Position numbers and translations under genes: made by a program. DNA of 40,398 bases from an uncultured Pseudomonadota bacterium (GTDB lineage Bacteria; Pseudomonadota; Gammaproteobacteria; Burkholderiales; SG8-39). Where the stretch lies: positions 1 to 40,398 of the forward strand of contig CAIVVS010000225.1 of assembly GCA_903909415.1 (NCBI GenBank), written 5' to 3'. A model generated the notes under the pieces. It searched no databases. It worked only from the letters and a program-made list of their open reading frames with translations, and was not told where the DNA came from. How positions within the stretch are numbered: the first letter of the stretch is position 1; every line of letters starts with the position of its first letter. Positions 16,504-25,581 of the stretch are shown here, in pieces.

Positions 16504-17559
16504 TCAGAACTTCGGAAAGACCTGCTTGTCGGCCAGCCAGCGCGACATCTGCATGCGCTCCGCGCGCGGCGCCTTGCGGAACTCGTCGTGGTGCTCCTTG
16601 TTTGGCCACACGTGCGAGCTGGTCACCGCCATCCGCGTCACGATCTGCTCCTTGGTGACGTTGAACACCATGAAGTCCTTGGCGAGTGCCAGCGGTCCGC
16701 TGTAGTGCTTGCGGATGTCGGACTCCATCTCCGGCGCGGTGTCGAAGTCGTTGAAGAAGTGGAAGGCCACGGCCAGGCGCGGCTTGCACAGCTCCAGCAC
16801 CTTGCCGGCCTCGGCCGGGTCGGAGTGCGCGATCGTGCCTATGCCCTTGGCGGTGCGCTCGTCATAGCCGGAGCGCTCCATCAGCTGCTTCACGTTGTTG
16901 AAGGTCTCGTGGATCAGGAGGTCGACGTCCTTGGCGTTCTCCACCATGAAGTAGGACGGCGTGGTGTCACCGGAATAGACGAAGGACAGGCCGTTCCAGT
17001 CCAGCCGCAGGCTGACCGGGCCGTCATAGATGTGCACCGCGGGGAAGCTGGTGATCTTGACGCCGTTGCGGTCGTAGACCACGTGCACCTTCGAGTAGTC
17101 GAATTCGTGCACGTTGACGTCGGCGCCACTGGCGGGCAGGAAACCCACGCGGGTGTCCGTGTCCCAGGCGTAGGACTCGCGCTGCTTTCTCACGAAGTGC
17201 GCGAAACCGTACTTTTCCACCGGGCCGGAGGGACCGTACATCTCCAGCGGCCTGGTGCGCCCGCCCGCCCAGCTGCCGATCCAGATCTGGGCGAAATCCC
17301 CGACGTGGTCGGTGTGCAGGTGGGTGGTGAAGTAGGCCGTCATGTCCTGGTAGGGGATCTCCAGCGCGCCGAAGTTCTTCTGCGTGCCGAAGCCGTAGTC
17401 GAACATGAAGCGGTCGCCGTTGCCCAGCTCGATCAGCCAGCCGGCATTGGACTGCGAGGGCCGCAGGAAAGGGCGGCCGGTGCCCAGCGCGATGATGCGC
17501 ATCTCGTCGGGAGCCAGTGGCTCGGTGTTCGGGAAGTAGTGCTCGCGGTACTGGATCAT
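16504..17559 (-). CDS. MBL-fold metallo-hydrolase
   Basis: 351 residues. THLHTDHVGD (H80, H82, D84, H85) is the metal-binding motif of the metallo-beta-lactamase fold; FVYSGDTTPSYF supplies the bridging Asp and VAFHFFND a late His. The overall form, with a long insertion after the motif and a C-terminal tail, resembles the group often labelled GntH-like rather than beta-lactamases or glyoxalase II. AGGAGG precedes ATG at 17559. It is divergent from the LysR gene at 17645 and upstream of a Bug gene, so it is probably a LysR-controlled hydrolase for an imported compound. The substrate is unknown. Confidence 0.88.
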   Translation of the reverse strand: MIQYREHYFPNTEPLAPDEMRIIALGTGRPFLRPSQSNAGWLIELGNGDRFMFDYGFGTQKNFGALEIPYQDMTAYFTTHLHTDHVGDFAQIWIGSWAGGRTRPLEMYGPSGPVEKYGFAHFVRKQRESYAWDTDTRVGFLPASGADVNVHEFDYSKVHVVYDRNGVKITSFPAVHIYDGPVSLRLDWNGLSFVYSGDTTPSYFMVENAKDVDLLIHETFNNVKQLMERSGYDERTAKGIGTIAHSDPAEAGKVLELCKPRLAVAFHFFNDFDTAPEMESDIRKHYSGPLALAKDFMVFNVTKEQIVTRMAVTSSHVWPNKEHHDEFRKAPRAERMQMSRWLADKQVFPKF

Positions 17560-17644
17560 GGCGTCCTCCTTGAAGGGAGGAGGCTACCTTGGCCCACCAT
17601 GCTGGAATAGTGCATTTTCTCTATAGATTGATACCATTCCCGGG

Positions 17645-18619
17645 ATGGAACGATCGAGCCGCCCACCTGCCCCCCGCGACGTCCGTCCGGACTGGTTCGT
17701 GCGCTCGCGCCTCAAACTGAGGCAGTTGCTGCTGCTGCTGCGGCTGGGTGAGACCCGTAACCTGGGACGGGCGGCGGCGGAACTATCCATGACCCAGCCG
17801 GCGGCCACCCGCCTGCTGCGCGACCTGGAGGCGGCCTTCGGCGCGGAACTGTTCCAGCGCTCGCGCCGCGGGATGGCCCCGACGGCGCAAGGCGAAGCGC
17901 TGCTGCGCCATGCGCGCATCCTGGTGAACGGCCTGGACCGCGCGCGCGAGGAACTGGAGGACATCGGCGGCGGCATCGCCGGGCGGCTGCGCATAGGCAC
18001 CCTGATCTCGACTGCCCCCGTGCTGTTGCCGCGCGCAATCGCGCGCATGAAGGCCCGCGCGCCCGGGCTGCGGATCAGCGTGCAGGAAGGCACCAACGAC
18101 CTGCTCGTGGCGGCGCTGGCGCGCGGCGAGCTCGACCTGATGCTGGGCCGGGTGCTGCCGGAGCCCGAGGGTGCCGGCCTCGCCTACACGGTCCTCTACG
18201 AAGAGCCCTTCGTGGTCGTCTCCAGCCGCACCCACGCGCTGGCCGGCCGCAGGCGCATCGCCCTCGCCGCGCTGGTGGACGAGCCGTGGATACTGCCGCC
18301 CCCGGGTACCGCGGTGCGGCAGGAGATGGACGCGCGCTTCGCACGCGAGGCGGGCCGCCAACCGGGCAACGTGGTGGAGTCGGTGTCGCTGCTCACCAAC
18401 CAGACCCTGCTGGAGGAAAGCGGGATGCTGGGCCTCCTGCCGGAGGCCGCCGCCCGGCACTACGCGCGCAACGGCCTGCTGAAGGTGCTGCCGGTGGAGC
18501 TGGACCGCCTGGTCGGGCCGGTGGCATTGATCACCCGCGCGGCCAGCACGCCCACGCCGGCCGCCGCAGAAGCGATACGCGTGCTCACCGAGGTGGCGGC
18601 AACCCTGCAGCCCCGTTGA
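17645..18619 (+). CDS. LysR-family transcriptional regulator
   Basis: 324 residues. LKLRQLLLLLRLGETRNLGRAAAELSMTQ... and ATRLLRDLEAAFGAELFQR form the DNA-binding domain (about 23-82); GRLRIGTLISTAPVLLPRAI opens the effector domain. It has a longer N-terminus than usual (about 20 residues, Pro/Arg-rich). It diverges from the MBL-hydrolase gene with an 85-base gap that is AT-richer than its surroundings and holds ATAG and CTAT arms (17607-17610, 17621-17624). It is also 115 bases upstream of the NicX-like gene on the same strand, which has its own promoter. Confidence 0.92.
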   Translation: MERSSRPPAPRDVRPDWFVRSRLKLRQLLLLLRLGETRNLGRAAAELSMTQPAATRLLRDLEAAFGAELFQRSRRGMAPTAQGEALLRHARILVNGLDRAREELEDIGGGIAGRLRIGTLISTAPVLLPRAIARMKARAPGLRISVQEGTNDLLVAALARGELDLMLGRVLPEPEGAGLAYTVLYEEPFVVVSSRTHALAGRRRIALAALVDEPWILPPPGTAVRQEMDARFAREAGRQPGNVVESVSLLTNQTLLEESGMLGLLPEAAARHYARNGLLKVLPVELDRLVGPVALITRAASTPTPAAAEAIRVLTEVAATLQPR

Positions 18620-18633
18620 AGCGTTCACGTGCC

Positions 18634-18656
18634 AATGCCGAATGACGTTCGGTATT
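18634..18656 (+). promoter_or_regulatory. Operator-like dyad before the NicX-like gene, copy 1
   Basis: Arms AATGCCGAA (18634-18642) and TTCGGTATT (18648-18656) pair at 8 of 9 positions around a 5-base centre. The core CGAATGACGTTCGGTATT matches the minus strand upstream of the Rieske operon (26742-26759) at 16 of 18 positions. The right arm overlaps the -35 box that follows, which suits a repressor. The cognate regulator is not identified; the TetR protein at 14725 is one candidate. Confidence 0.6.
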
Positions 18657-18682
18657 GACAGCCGTCCCGGTACGGCTATGCT
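18655..18682 (+). promoter_or_regulatory. Sigma-70 promoter of the NicX-like gene
   Basis: TTGACA (18655-18660), 16 bases, then TATGCT (18677-18682). The -35 is a perfect consensus. It lies about 50 bases before the ATG at 18734 and overlaps the operator-like dyad by two bases. Confidence 0.65.
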
Positions 18683-18733
18683 TTCCTCCCATCGTCCGGC
18701 GCCGTGCCGGGGCACCAACCTAGGAGCCGTTCC

Positions 18734-19813
18734 ATGATGCAGGCAGCCGTCCGCCCGAGCGAACTGAACCCGGCCAAACTCGCGATGCTGTACAAGCGCG
18801 AGCTCGAGTTGTGCAAGGTCGCCAAAGGGGAGACCATTGCCGTCGTGTCCGACCTGGGCACGCGCCGCGAGTACATCCAGGCCACGTTCGCCGCCGCCGA
18901 CGAACTGGGGGCTGACGCCTACGAGCTGTGCGTGAACTCCATCCCCGGCTGGACCAAGGTGGGCGTGCCCACCATCGGCCAGTGCAAGGGGACGCTGGAG
19001 GCGCTGTCGCACGCCGACCTGATCGTGATCTTCCACGTGCCGCTGTTCGCGCGCTGGCTGAAGACCGTCATGGACAAGGGCGTGCGCGTGCTGATGATCA
19101 TCGACGCGCCCGACGACCTGGAGCAGCTGATGTCCCCGCCCGGGCTGAAGGAGGCGATGAAGTACGCCGACGGCGTCTACGCGAAGACGAAGAAGGTGCA
19201 GGTCGTGTCCGACGCCGGCACCGACCTCACCTGGCAGTGCGGCGAGTACCCGGTGATGACGCAATGGGGCTATGCCGACGAGCCCGGCCACTTCGACCAC
19301 TGGGGTGGCGGCCACATCCACACCTTCCCCAACGAGGGCAGCGCCACCGGCACGGTCATCATCCAGCCGGGCGACATCATCATCCTGCCCTACTGCCGCT
19401 ACGTCACCGACCCGGTCAAGGTCGAGGTGCGCGAGGGCCGCATCACGAAGATCGACGGCGGCCTGGACGCCAAGCTGATGCGCGACTGGCTGGAGGACGG
19501 CAAGGAGAACGCCGCCGACACCGACCCGTACGCGATCTCGCACCTGGGCTGGGGCATGAACCCTCAGGCGCGCTGGTACTGGATGGGCCTGAACGGCGCG
19601 GAGTCCGAGCGCAACCGCGCCGCGGCGCGCGTGTTCCCCGGCAACTTCCTGTTTTCCACCGGTCCCAACACCCAGGGCGGCGGCAAGCGCACCACGCGCG
19701 GCCACTACGACGTGCCGATGCGCGACTGCACCATGATGCTGGACGGCAGGACCATCATCGAGCGCGGCAAGCTGGTCGACCCGAAGATGGTGGTGGAGCG
19801 CGTGCGCCGCTGA
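18734..19813 (+). CDS. NicX-like (2,5-dihydroxypyridine 5,6-dioxygenase / M29 family) protein
   Basis: 359 residues, with AGGAG 7 bases before ATG at 18734. The C-terminal half follows the NicX pattern: CGEYPVMTQWGYADEPGHFDHW, ISHLGWGMNP, FSTGPNTQGGGKR and GHYDVPMRDC. In Pseudomonas putida NicX the iron ligands are H265, H318 and D320; here H270, H324 and D326 sit at almost the same spacing. NicX opens the ring of 2,5-dihydroxypyridine to N-formylmaleamate. The family is often labelled leucyl aminopeptidase, and sequence alone cannot fix the substrate. It stands alone between a LysR gene and the convergent LivF gene, with its own promoter and an operator shared with the Rieske operon. Confidence 0.82.
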   Translation: MMQAAVRPSELNPAKLAMLYKRELELCKVAKGETIAVVSDLGTRREYIQATFAAADELGADAYELCVNSIPGWTKVGVPTIGQCKGTLEALSHADLIVIFHVPLFARWLKTVMDKGVRVLMIIDAPDDLEQLMSPPGLKEAMKYADGVYAKTKKVQVVSDAGTDLTWQCGEYPVMTQWGYADEPGHFDHWGGGHIHTFPNEGSATGTVIIQPGDIIILPYCRYVTDPVKVEVREGRITKIDGGLDAKLMRDWLEDGKENAADTDPYAISHLGWGMNPQARWYWMGLNGAESERNRAAARVFPGNFLFSTGPNTQGGGKRTTRGHYDVPMRDCTMMLDGRTIIERGKLVDPKMVVERVRR

Positions 19814-19865
19814 CGCCGGCGCACGCGGGCAAGTCCGCGCGGACGGGCAACGCAGGGCAGCAGGG

Positions 19866-20603
19866 CTAGCCGGCGAGCCCTAGGTAGGTCTGCTCGATGC
19901 GCGGGTTGGCGGCCAGTTCGGCGGCCGGCCCCTCGAGCACCACCTCGCCGGTTTCCAGCACGTAGCCGTAGTCCGCCACCTGCAGCGCGGCACGCGCGTT
20001 CTGCTCCACCAGCAGCACGGTGACGCCCTCGCGCCGCAGCTCGGCGACGATGTGGAAGATCTCGCGCACCACCAGCGGCGCCAGCCCGAGGCTGGGCTCG
20101 TCCAGCATCAGCACCTTCGGCCGGGTCATCAGCGCGCGGCCCAGCGCCAGCATCTGGCGCTCGCCGCCCGAGAGCGTCGCGGCCAGCTGCGCGCGGCGCT
20201 CGGCCAGGCGCGGGAAGCGCGCGTAGACCGCGTCCAGGTCGCGCGCCACCGCCACGCGGTCGCGCCGGCGCGTCCAGGCGCCCAGCAGCAGGTTGTCCGC
20301 GACCGGCATGTCGCCGAACAACTCGCGCCGCTCGGGCACCAGCGCGAGGCCGCGCGCCACACGCGCCTCTGCCTCCAGCCCGCCCACGTCCTCGCCGAAG
20401 CAGGCGAGCGACCCCTTCATCGGCTGCATGCCCATCAGCGCCAGCAGCAGCGTGGTCTTGCCCGCGCCGTTCGGCCCGATGACGGTGACGATGGTGCCGG
20501 GCTTCGCGGACAGGCTCACGCCATGCAGCGCCTCGACACGGCCATAGGACACGCTGACCGCGCGCGCATCCAGCGCCAGCGGGTTGGTTGCGGGCGCGCT
20601 CAT
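19866..20603 (-). CDS. livF: Branched-chain-type ABC transporter ATPase LivF
   Basis: 245 residues. Walker A is GPNGAGKTT (43-51); [15 protein letters not shown] is the signature and [11 protein letters not shown]alker B. The order LivH, LivM-LivG, LivF and the short length with a YLGLAG end identify LivF. ATG at 20603 lies 13 bases after the LivG stop. The transporter class takes up branched-chain amino acids, amides, urea or aromatic acids; here catabolic neighbours make an aromatic or other organic acid likely. Confidence 0.93.
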   Translation of the reverse strand: MSAPATNPLALDARAVSVSYGRVEALHGVSLSAKPGTIVTVIGPNGAGKTTLLLALMGMQPMKGSLACFGEDVGGLEAEARVARGLALVPERRELFGDMPVADNLLLGAWTRRRDRVAVARDLDAVYARFPRLAERRAQLAATLSGGERQMLALGRALMTRPKVLMLDEPSLGLAPLVVREIFHIVAELRREGVTVLLVEQNARAALQVADYGYVLETGEVVLEGPAAELAANPRIEQTYLGLAG

Positions 20604-20616
20604 TGCACCCCCCCGC

Positions 20617-22380
20617 TCATTGCACACCCCCCAGGTAGGCCTCGATCACCTGCGGGTTGGCGCGTACCTCGGCCGGCAGGCCCTCGGCAATCTTCTCGCC
20701 GAAATCCATCACCACCAGCCGGTCCACCAGCCCCATCACGAACTCCATGTCGTGCTCCACCAGCAGGATGGACAGGCCCTCGTCCCGCAGGCCGCGCAGC
20801 AGGGACGCCAGCGCCTGCTTCTCCTGGTAGCGCAGGCCCGCCGCGGGCTCGTCGAGCAGCAGCAGCAGCGGGTCGGCGGCGAGCGCGCGCGCCACTTCCA
20901 GCAGGCGCTGCTGGCCCAGCGCGAGGCTGCCGGCCGGGGTCTGCAGGTGGGCGCCCAGCCCGACCCGCTCCAGTTGTCGCCGCGCATCGGCCAGCAGCAT
21001 GGCTTCCTCGTCGCGGTCCATGCGCAGCGCCGCGCGGACCATGCCGCCGTGGCTGCGCAGGTGCGCGCCGAGCGCGACATTCTCCACCGCGGTCATCGCC
21101 GGGCGCAGGTGCACGTGCTGGAAGCTGCGCGCCATCCCCAGGCGCACGATGCTGCGCGAGGCGAGCCCGTCGATGCGCTCGCCGCGGAAGCGCAACTCGC
21201 CACCGCTGGAGGGCAGCACGCCGGTGAGCAGGTTGAACATGGTGCTCTTGCCCGCGCCGTTCGGGCCGATCAGGCCGAGGATTTCGCCGGCGTGGAGCTC
21301 AAAGGACACGTCGTTGACCGCCACCAGGCCGCCGAATTGCTTGCGCGCCGCGCGCACCTCCAGCATGGCCTCGCCGCGCGCCGGCTGCGGCCGGCGCGGC
21401 AACGCCGGCGCGGACTCCGGCAGCTTCACGGTGCGGGGCTTCATCCAGCGCCGCGCGACCAGCGGCACGAGGCCCTGGCGCGCGAAGATGAACAGCACCA
21501 CCATCAGCACGCCGAACACGATGATCTCGAACTGCCCGCTGCGGCCGATCAGCTTGGGCAGCCATTCCTGCAGCCAGTGCTTGAGCAGGGTGAGCAGGCC
21601 GGCGCCGACGATGCCCCCCCAGATGCTGGAGGCGCCGCCTGCCACCGCCATGAACAGGTACTCGATGCTGGCGTTGATACCGAACGGCGTCGGATTGACG
21701 AAGCGGAGGAAATGCGCGTACAGCCATCCCGACAGGGCCGCGAGCAACGCCGCGTACAGGAAGATCCACATCTTCACCCGGGCCGTGTCCACGCCGAAGG
21801 CCTCGGCCATGATGCCGCTGCGCACGGAGCGGATCGCGCGGCCCGGGCGCGAATCGAGCAGGTTGCGTATGGAGGCCATCGCGGCGAACACCAGGATCCA
21901 GATCACGTAGAAGAAGTCGCGCCCCCCGTTCAGCTCCATGCCGGCGATCGACAACCCCGGAAGCCCGGACAGGCCGTTGTAGCCTCCGAAGCCCTCGAGG
22001 TTGGCGAACACGAAGAACAGGCTGATGTTCCAGGCAATGGTCCCGAGCGGCAGGTAGTGGCCCGAGAGCCTGAGCGTGATCGCGCCCAGCGCCAACGCCA
22101 CCAGCGCGGTGATCGCGAGGCCCGCGGGCAGCGTGAGCCAGGGCGACACGCCATGCACCGAACTCAGCCATGCGGTCGTGTAGGCCCCCAGGCCGACGAA
22201 GGCCGCCTGGCCGAAGGACGTGACGCCGGCCACGCCGGTGATCAGCACCAGACCCAGGGTCACGATGGCGGCCAGTCCGATGTAGTTGGCCAGCGTGATC
22301 CAGAACGAGGGCAGCACCCAGGGTGCGGCCAGCAGCGCCAGCGCAGCCATGCCCAGCATCGGGAGCAGGCGCGGACTCAT
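20617..22380 (-). CDS. Fused LivM permease - LivG ATPase
   Basis: 587 residues combining two subunits. Residues 1-310 are a LivM-type membrane domain with about eight hydrophobic segments (for example [20 protein letters not shown]) and the cytoplasmic loop around [17 protein letters not shown] Pro/Arg linker (about 311-338) leads to a LivG ATPase: Walker [10 protein letters not shown] (372-380), [17 protein letters not shown] signature, [12 protein letters not shown]alker B. Such LivM-LivG fusions occur in other Burkholderiales. Its ATG overlaps the LivH stop (ATGA), so the subunits are translated together. Confidence 0.93.
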   Translation of the reverse strand: MSPRLLPMLGMAALALLAAPWVLPSFWITLANYIGLAAIVTLGLVLITGVAGVTSFGQAAFVGLGAYTTAWLSSVHGVSPWLTLPAGLAITALVALALGAITLRLSGHYLPLGTIAWNISLFFVFANLEGFGGYNGLSGLPGLSIAGMELNGGRDFFYVIWILVFAAMASIRNLLDSRPGRAIRSVRSGIMAEAFGVDTARVKMWIFLYAALLAALSGWLYAHFLRFVNPTPFGINASIEYLFMAVAGGASSIWGGIVGAGLLTLLKHWLQEWLPKLIGRSGQFEIIVFGVLMVVLFIFARQGLVPLVARRWMKPRTVKLPESAPALPRRPQPARGEAMLEVRAARKQFGGLVAVNDVSFELHAGEILGLIGPNGAGKSTMFNLLTGVLPSSGGELRFRGERIDGLASRSIVRLGMARSFQHVHLRPAMTAVENVALGAHLRSHGGMVRAALRMDRDEEAMLLADARRQLERVGLGAHLQTPAGSLALGQQRLLEVARALAADPLLLLLDEPAAGLRYQEKQALASLLRGLRDEGLSILLVEHDMEFVMGLVDRLVVMDFGEKIAEGLPAEVRANPQVIEAYLGGVQ

Positions 22381-23420
22381 TCCTCTTCCTCCTCCTCGAC
22401 GTGGTGGCTGCGCAGGCTGAGCCAGAGCAGCACCGGGATCAGCACCGAGAAGACGATGGTCTCCTTGTAGGCGCTGGACCAGAAGGAACCGAAGGACTCC
22501 AGCACCCCCACCACCACCGCGCCCACCACTGCCATCGGGTAGCTGAGCACCGCGCCGAACACCGAAGCGACGAAGCCCTTGAGCCCGATCAGGAAGCCCG
22601 AGTCGTAGTAGAGCGTGGTCAGGCCGATGATCAGCACCCCCGACATCGCCCCCATCAGCGCCGCCAGCGTGAAGGCCAGCGTCCCGGCGGTGGCGGGCGC
22701 GATGCCGACCAGGCGCGCTCCCAGGCGGTTGATCGCGGTCGCGCGAAGCGCCTTGCCGGTCAGCGTGCGGCCGAAGAACAGCGCCAGCGCGGCCATCGAA
22801 GCGCCGGTCGCGCCCAACACCCACATCTGCTGGCCGGTCACGGTGATCGCACCGAGCGCGACGCGCGCGGCGCTGAAGGCCTCCACCCGGTATCCCTCGG
22901 CACCGAAGAAGATCAGCCCCAATCCCTGTAGCGCGAAATGCACCGCCACCGCGACGATCAGCAGCACCAGGACCGAGGCATTGGCCAGCGGCTGGAAGGC
23001 CAGGCGATAGACCATGGGCCCGAGCGCGGTGACCAGCGCCACCGACGTGAACACCTGCAGCGCTAGCGCCGACTTCTGCGGCGCGACCCAGACCGCCAGC
23101 GCGATGCATGCGCCCGGCAGCGCCAGGTACAGGGCCAGGCGCGGCCCCAGGCGCGAGTAGCGCCGGGAGCGGACCGCCGTGACCAGTTCGACCAGCGCGC
23201 ACGCCAGCCCGCCTATTGCCAGCACCCAGACGATGCCCGGCACGCGGCCGAGCTGGAATGCGGCGAGCGACAACGCGCCGAAGGTCACGAACTCGCCCTG
23301 CGGGACGAACAGCACGCGGGTGACGGTGAACACCAGCACGATGGCCAAGGCGATCAGCGCGTAGATCGCCCCATTGACGATGCCGTCCTGGGCGAGGAAC
23401 AAGGCGATCGTGGCGTCCAT
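22377..23420 (-). CDS. livH: Branched-chain-type ABC transporter permease LivH
   Basis: 347 residues with about eight membrane segments. QDGIVNGAIYALIALAIVLV at the N-terminus and TRVLFVPQGEFVTFGAL are the LivH signature; GIAPATAGTLAFTLAALMGA precedes the last segments. The protein ends in HHVEEEEEE, a six-glutamate cytoplasmic tail encoded by a GAG/GAA run (ctc/ttc on the plus strand, 22380-22397). ATG at 23420 starts the operon; the 196-base gap before it is shared with the divergent binding-protein gene and must hold both promoters, though no clear -35/-10 pair was seen. Confidence 0.93.
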   Translation of the reverse strand: MDATIALFLAQDGIVNGAIYALIALAIVLVFTVTRVLFVPQGEFVTFGALSLAAFQLGRVPGIVWVLAIGGLACALVELVTAVRSRRYSRLGPRLALYLALPGACIALAVWVAPQKSALALQVFTSVALVTALGPMVYRLAFQPLANASVLVLLIVAVAVHFALQGLGLIFFGAEGYRVEAFSAARVALGAITVTGQQMWVLGATGASMAALALFFGRTLTGKALRATAINRLGARLVGIAPATAGTLAFTLAALMGAMSGVLIIGLTTLYYDSGFLIGLKGFVASVFGAVLSYPMAVVGAVVVGVLESFGSFWSSAYKETIVFSVLIPVLLWLSLRSHHVEEEEEE

Positions 23421-23616
23421 GCGTGGGGTCGGTGGCGGGGCTGGGTGGGTTGGGCGGGATGCTGCAACGCGCGGCGATTCACGGCCGCGCGGCGCCGGCG
23501 CAGTGTGCCATAGCTTGGCGCCGCGGGAACGGCGCGGATGCCGGCGCGGCGGTTGCCGCGCCGGGGGCGCTCTGCTAGCCTGTCCCGCTCTTGAAAGCAG
23601 ACCGAGGAGGAACACC

Positions 23617-24786
23617 ATGAATTCCGCAGTCATCAAGCTGGCCCGCGCCACCACCACCGGCATGGCCGCCGCGATGTTCGCCGCCGTGTTCGCGTTGTCC
23701 GCCCCCGCGCAGGCGCAAACCGTGACCATAGGCGTGTCGGTCAACGCCACCGGCCCGAATGCCGCGGTCGGCCTGCCCTACAAGAACCTGATCGAGGCGA
23801 TGCCAGGAACGCTCGCCGGCGTGCCGGTGAAGTACATCGTCATGGACGACGGCGGCGACCCGGCCGCCGCGGTGAAGAACGCGCGCAAGTTCGTCACCGA
23901 GGACAAGGTCGACATGATCCTCGGCTCGACCTCCACGCCCACCGCGACGGCGATGATGGACGTCGCGGTCGAGACGCGCACGGTGATGATCGCCGAGGCC
24001 CCGGTGGCGATTCCGCAGGACAAGTTCGCCTGGGTCTTCATGGTGCCGCAGCCGGTGTCCATGATGGTCGAGGCCGTGGTGGAACACATGAAGGCCTCCG
24101 GCGTGAAGACGGTGGCCTATATCGGCTACGCCGACGGCTGGGGCGACCTGAACTGGAAGATCCTGTCGGAGCTCGCGCCCAAGGCCGGCATCAGGGTGCT
24201 GGTGGGCGAACGTTACGCGCGCGCCGACACCTCGGTGACCGGCCAGGTGCTCAAGATCATGGCGACCAACGCGGACGCGGTGTACATCGGCGCGGCCGGC
24301 ACGCCCGCCGCGCTGCCGCACCTCACGCTGAACGAGCGCGGGTACAAGGGCCGCGTGTACCACACGCACGGCACCATCAACCCGGATTTCATCCGCGTCG
24401 GCGGCAAGGGCGTGGAAGGCGGCATCGCCCCGACCGGCCCGGTGGTGGTCGCCGACCAGTTGCCCGACAGCAACCCGATCAAGAAGGCGGCGCTGGAGTT
24501 CGGCCGCATCTATGAATCCAAGCACGGCCCAGGACGCAACCCCTTCGGCGCCTACGCCTACGACGGCCTGAAGCTGTTCGAGGCCGCCATCGCGGTGGCG
24601 ATGAAACGCGCCAAGCCGGGCACGCCCGAGTTCCGCGCCGCGATGCGCGACGCGATGGAGAACCTGAAGAACGTGGTCGGCGCGCACGGCATCTACAACA
24701 TGAGCCCCACCGACCACAACGGCCTGGACAACCGCGCCCGCGTGATGGTGCACGTCAAGGACGGCAAGTGGACGCTGCTGCAGTAA
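23617..24786 (+). CDS. Branched-chain-type ABC transporter substrate-binding protein
   Basis: 389 residues; GAGGAGG precedes ATG at 23617. A signal peptide ends in APAQAQ, followed by TVTIGVSVNATGPNAAVG, the start of a LivK-like fold. DKVDMILGSTSTPTATAMMDVA and NPFGAYAYDGLKLFEAAI are typical of the group found beside aromatic-acid Liv systems. It diverges from livH and is the obvious receptor of that transporter. It is not closely similar to the other LivK-like protein at 13450, so the two probably serve different ligands. Confidence 0.93.
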   Translation: MNSAVIKLARATTTGMAAAMFAAVFALSAPAQAQTVTIGVSVNATGPNAAVGLPYKNLIEAMPGTLAGVPVKYIVMDDGGDPAAAVKNARKFVTEDKVDMILGSTSTPTATAMMDVAVETRTVMIAEAPVAIPQDKFAWVFMVPQPVSMMVEAVVEHMKASGVKTVAYIGYADGWGDLNWKILSELAPKAGIRVLVGERYARADTSVTGQVLKIMATNADAVYIGAAGTPAALPHLTLNERGYKGRVYHTHGTINPDFIRVGGKGVEGGIAPTGPVVVADQLPDSNPIKKAALEFGRIYESKHGPGRNPFGAYAYDGLKLFEAAIAVAMKRAKPGTPEFRAAMRDAMENLKNVVGAHGIYNMSPTDHNGLDNRARVMVHVKDGKWTLLQ

Positions 24787-24810
24787 GCAGCCGGCGAGGG
24801 GACGGACGGC

Positions 24811-24830
24811 GCGGCGCCTAGAGGCGCCGC
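24811..24830. terminator. Perfect hairpin between convergent genes
   Basis: GCGGCGCC-TAGA-GGCGCCGC, an 8-bp perfect stem with a 4-base loop, lies between the binding-protein stop (24786) and the aldolase, and overlaps the aldolase stop codon (24818-24820). No T-run follows on either strand, so its role as a terminator is probable but not certain. Confidence 0.5.
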
Positions 24831-25543
24831 GCCCAGTAGTCGAAGGTCGCGTTGACGATCAGTGCGGAGCGCAGGAAATCGCGCGCCTTGCGCGGTTCCT
24901 CGCCCGACAGCGGCCTGGCGCCGCCCACCGGCTGCGCCATCAGTTGCAGGCGCGCAGTGCGCTCCATGAAGACGGCGAGGAAGGCCGCCTCCTCCACGGA
25001 TTTGCCCGCGGCGAGGATGCCATGGTGCGCCAGCAGCAGCGCGTGGCGCGCGCCCAGCGCGCCGGCGATGATCTCGCCCTCGCGGTCGGCGAACGGCACG
25101 CCCGGCCATTCCGGCAGGAAGCCGCAGTCCTCGAACAGCGGCGCGGAATCCATGTGCGCCACCACCAGCGGCACCGCCGCCGCCGCGAGCGCCGAGGCAT
25201 GGGGCGGGTGGGTGTGCACGATGGCATCCAGGTCGGGCCGCGCGCGGTAGACCCAGAGGTGGAAGCGCGTCGCCGGATTGGCGCGTCCGCTGCCCTCCAG
25301 GGTGTTGAGGTCCCCGTCGACCAGCACCAGCATGCCGGGCCGCGCTTCGTCCAGGCCCACGCCCAGGGGCAGCGTCCAGTAGGTGTCCGGGGCCGGGCCG
25401 CGCGCGCTGACCTGCCCGGCCAGCCCCGACACATGGCCGTCGGCGGCGAGGATGCGCGCGGCGGTGGCAAGCGACTCGCGCACCGGGGGACGCGGACCCG
25501 GGGGCACCGCGCCCGCCACCGCGTCATCCAGGCTGCCGGCCAT
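24818..25543 (-). CDS. Class II aldolase/adducin-family protein
   Basis: 241 residues. The zinc site is visible: HTHPPH (H110, H112) and AHHG (H173, H174 region), after FHLWVYRARPDLDAIV. Early GHVSGLAGQVSARGP is the phosphate/substrate loop region, in which fuculose-phosphate aldolase-like members have HGNxSxR. The family includes sugar-phosphate aldolases, decarboxylases and hydroxy-acid processing enzymes. It follows the NitT/TauT-type binding protein on the same strand with a 38-base gap, and is probably co-transcribed. Substrate unknown. Confidence 0.9.
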   Translation of the reverse strand: MAGSLDDAVAGAVPPGPRPPVRESLATAARILAADGHVSGLAGQVSARGPAPDTYWTLPLGVGLDEARPGMLVLVDGDLNTLEGSGRANPATRFHLWVYRARPDLDAIVHTHPPHASALAAAAVPLVVAHMDSAPLFEDCGFLPEWPGVPFADREGEIIAGALGARHALLLAHHGILAAGKSVEEAAFLAVFMERTARLQLMAQPVGGARPLSGEEPRKARDFLRSALIVNATFDYWARRL

Positions 25544-25581
25544 GCCCGCCCCTGCGTTCCGCGAAGCAGCCGCCTGCGTGC

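Noticed and set aside
17560..17644. Classical LysR T-N11-A box between the MBL and LysR genes
   Set aside because: The gap is AT-rich and has ATAG/CTAT arms, but their spacing is 10 bases and does not give T-N11-A; kept only as a remark in the LysR entry.
18734..19813. Leucyl aminopeptidase as the product of this gene
   Set aside because: The C-terminal motifs and the H270/H324/D326 spacing follow NicX more closely than M29 peptidases. The name nicX was also withheld, since no other nic gene is adjacent.
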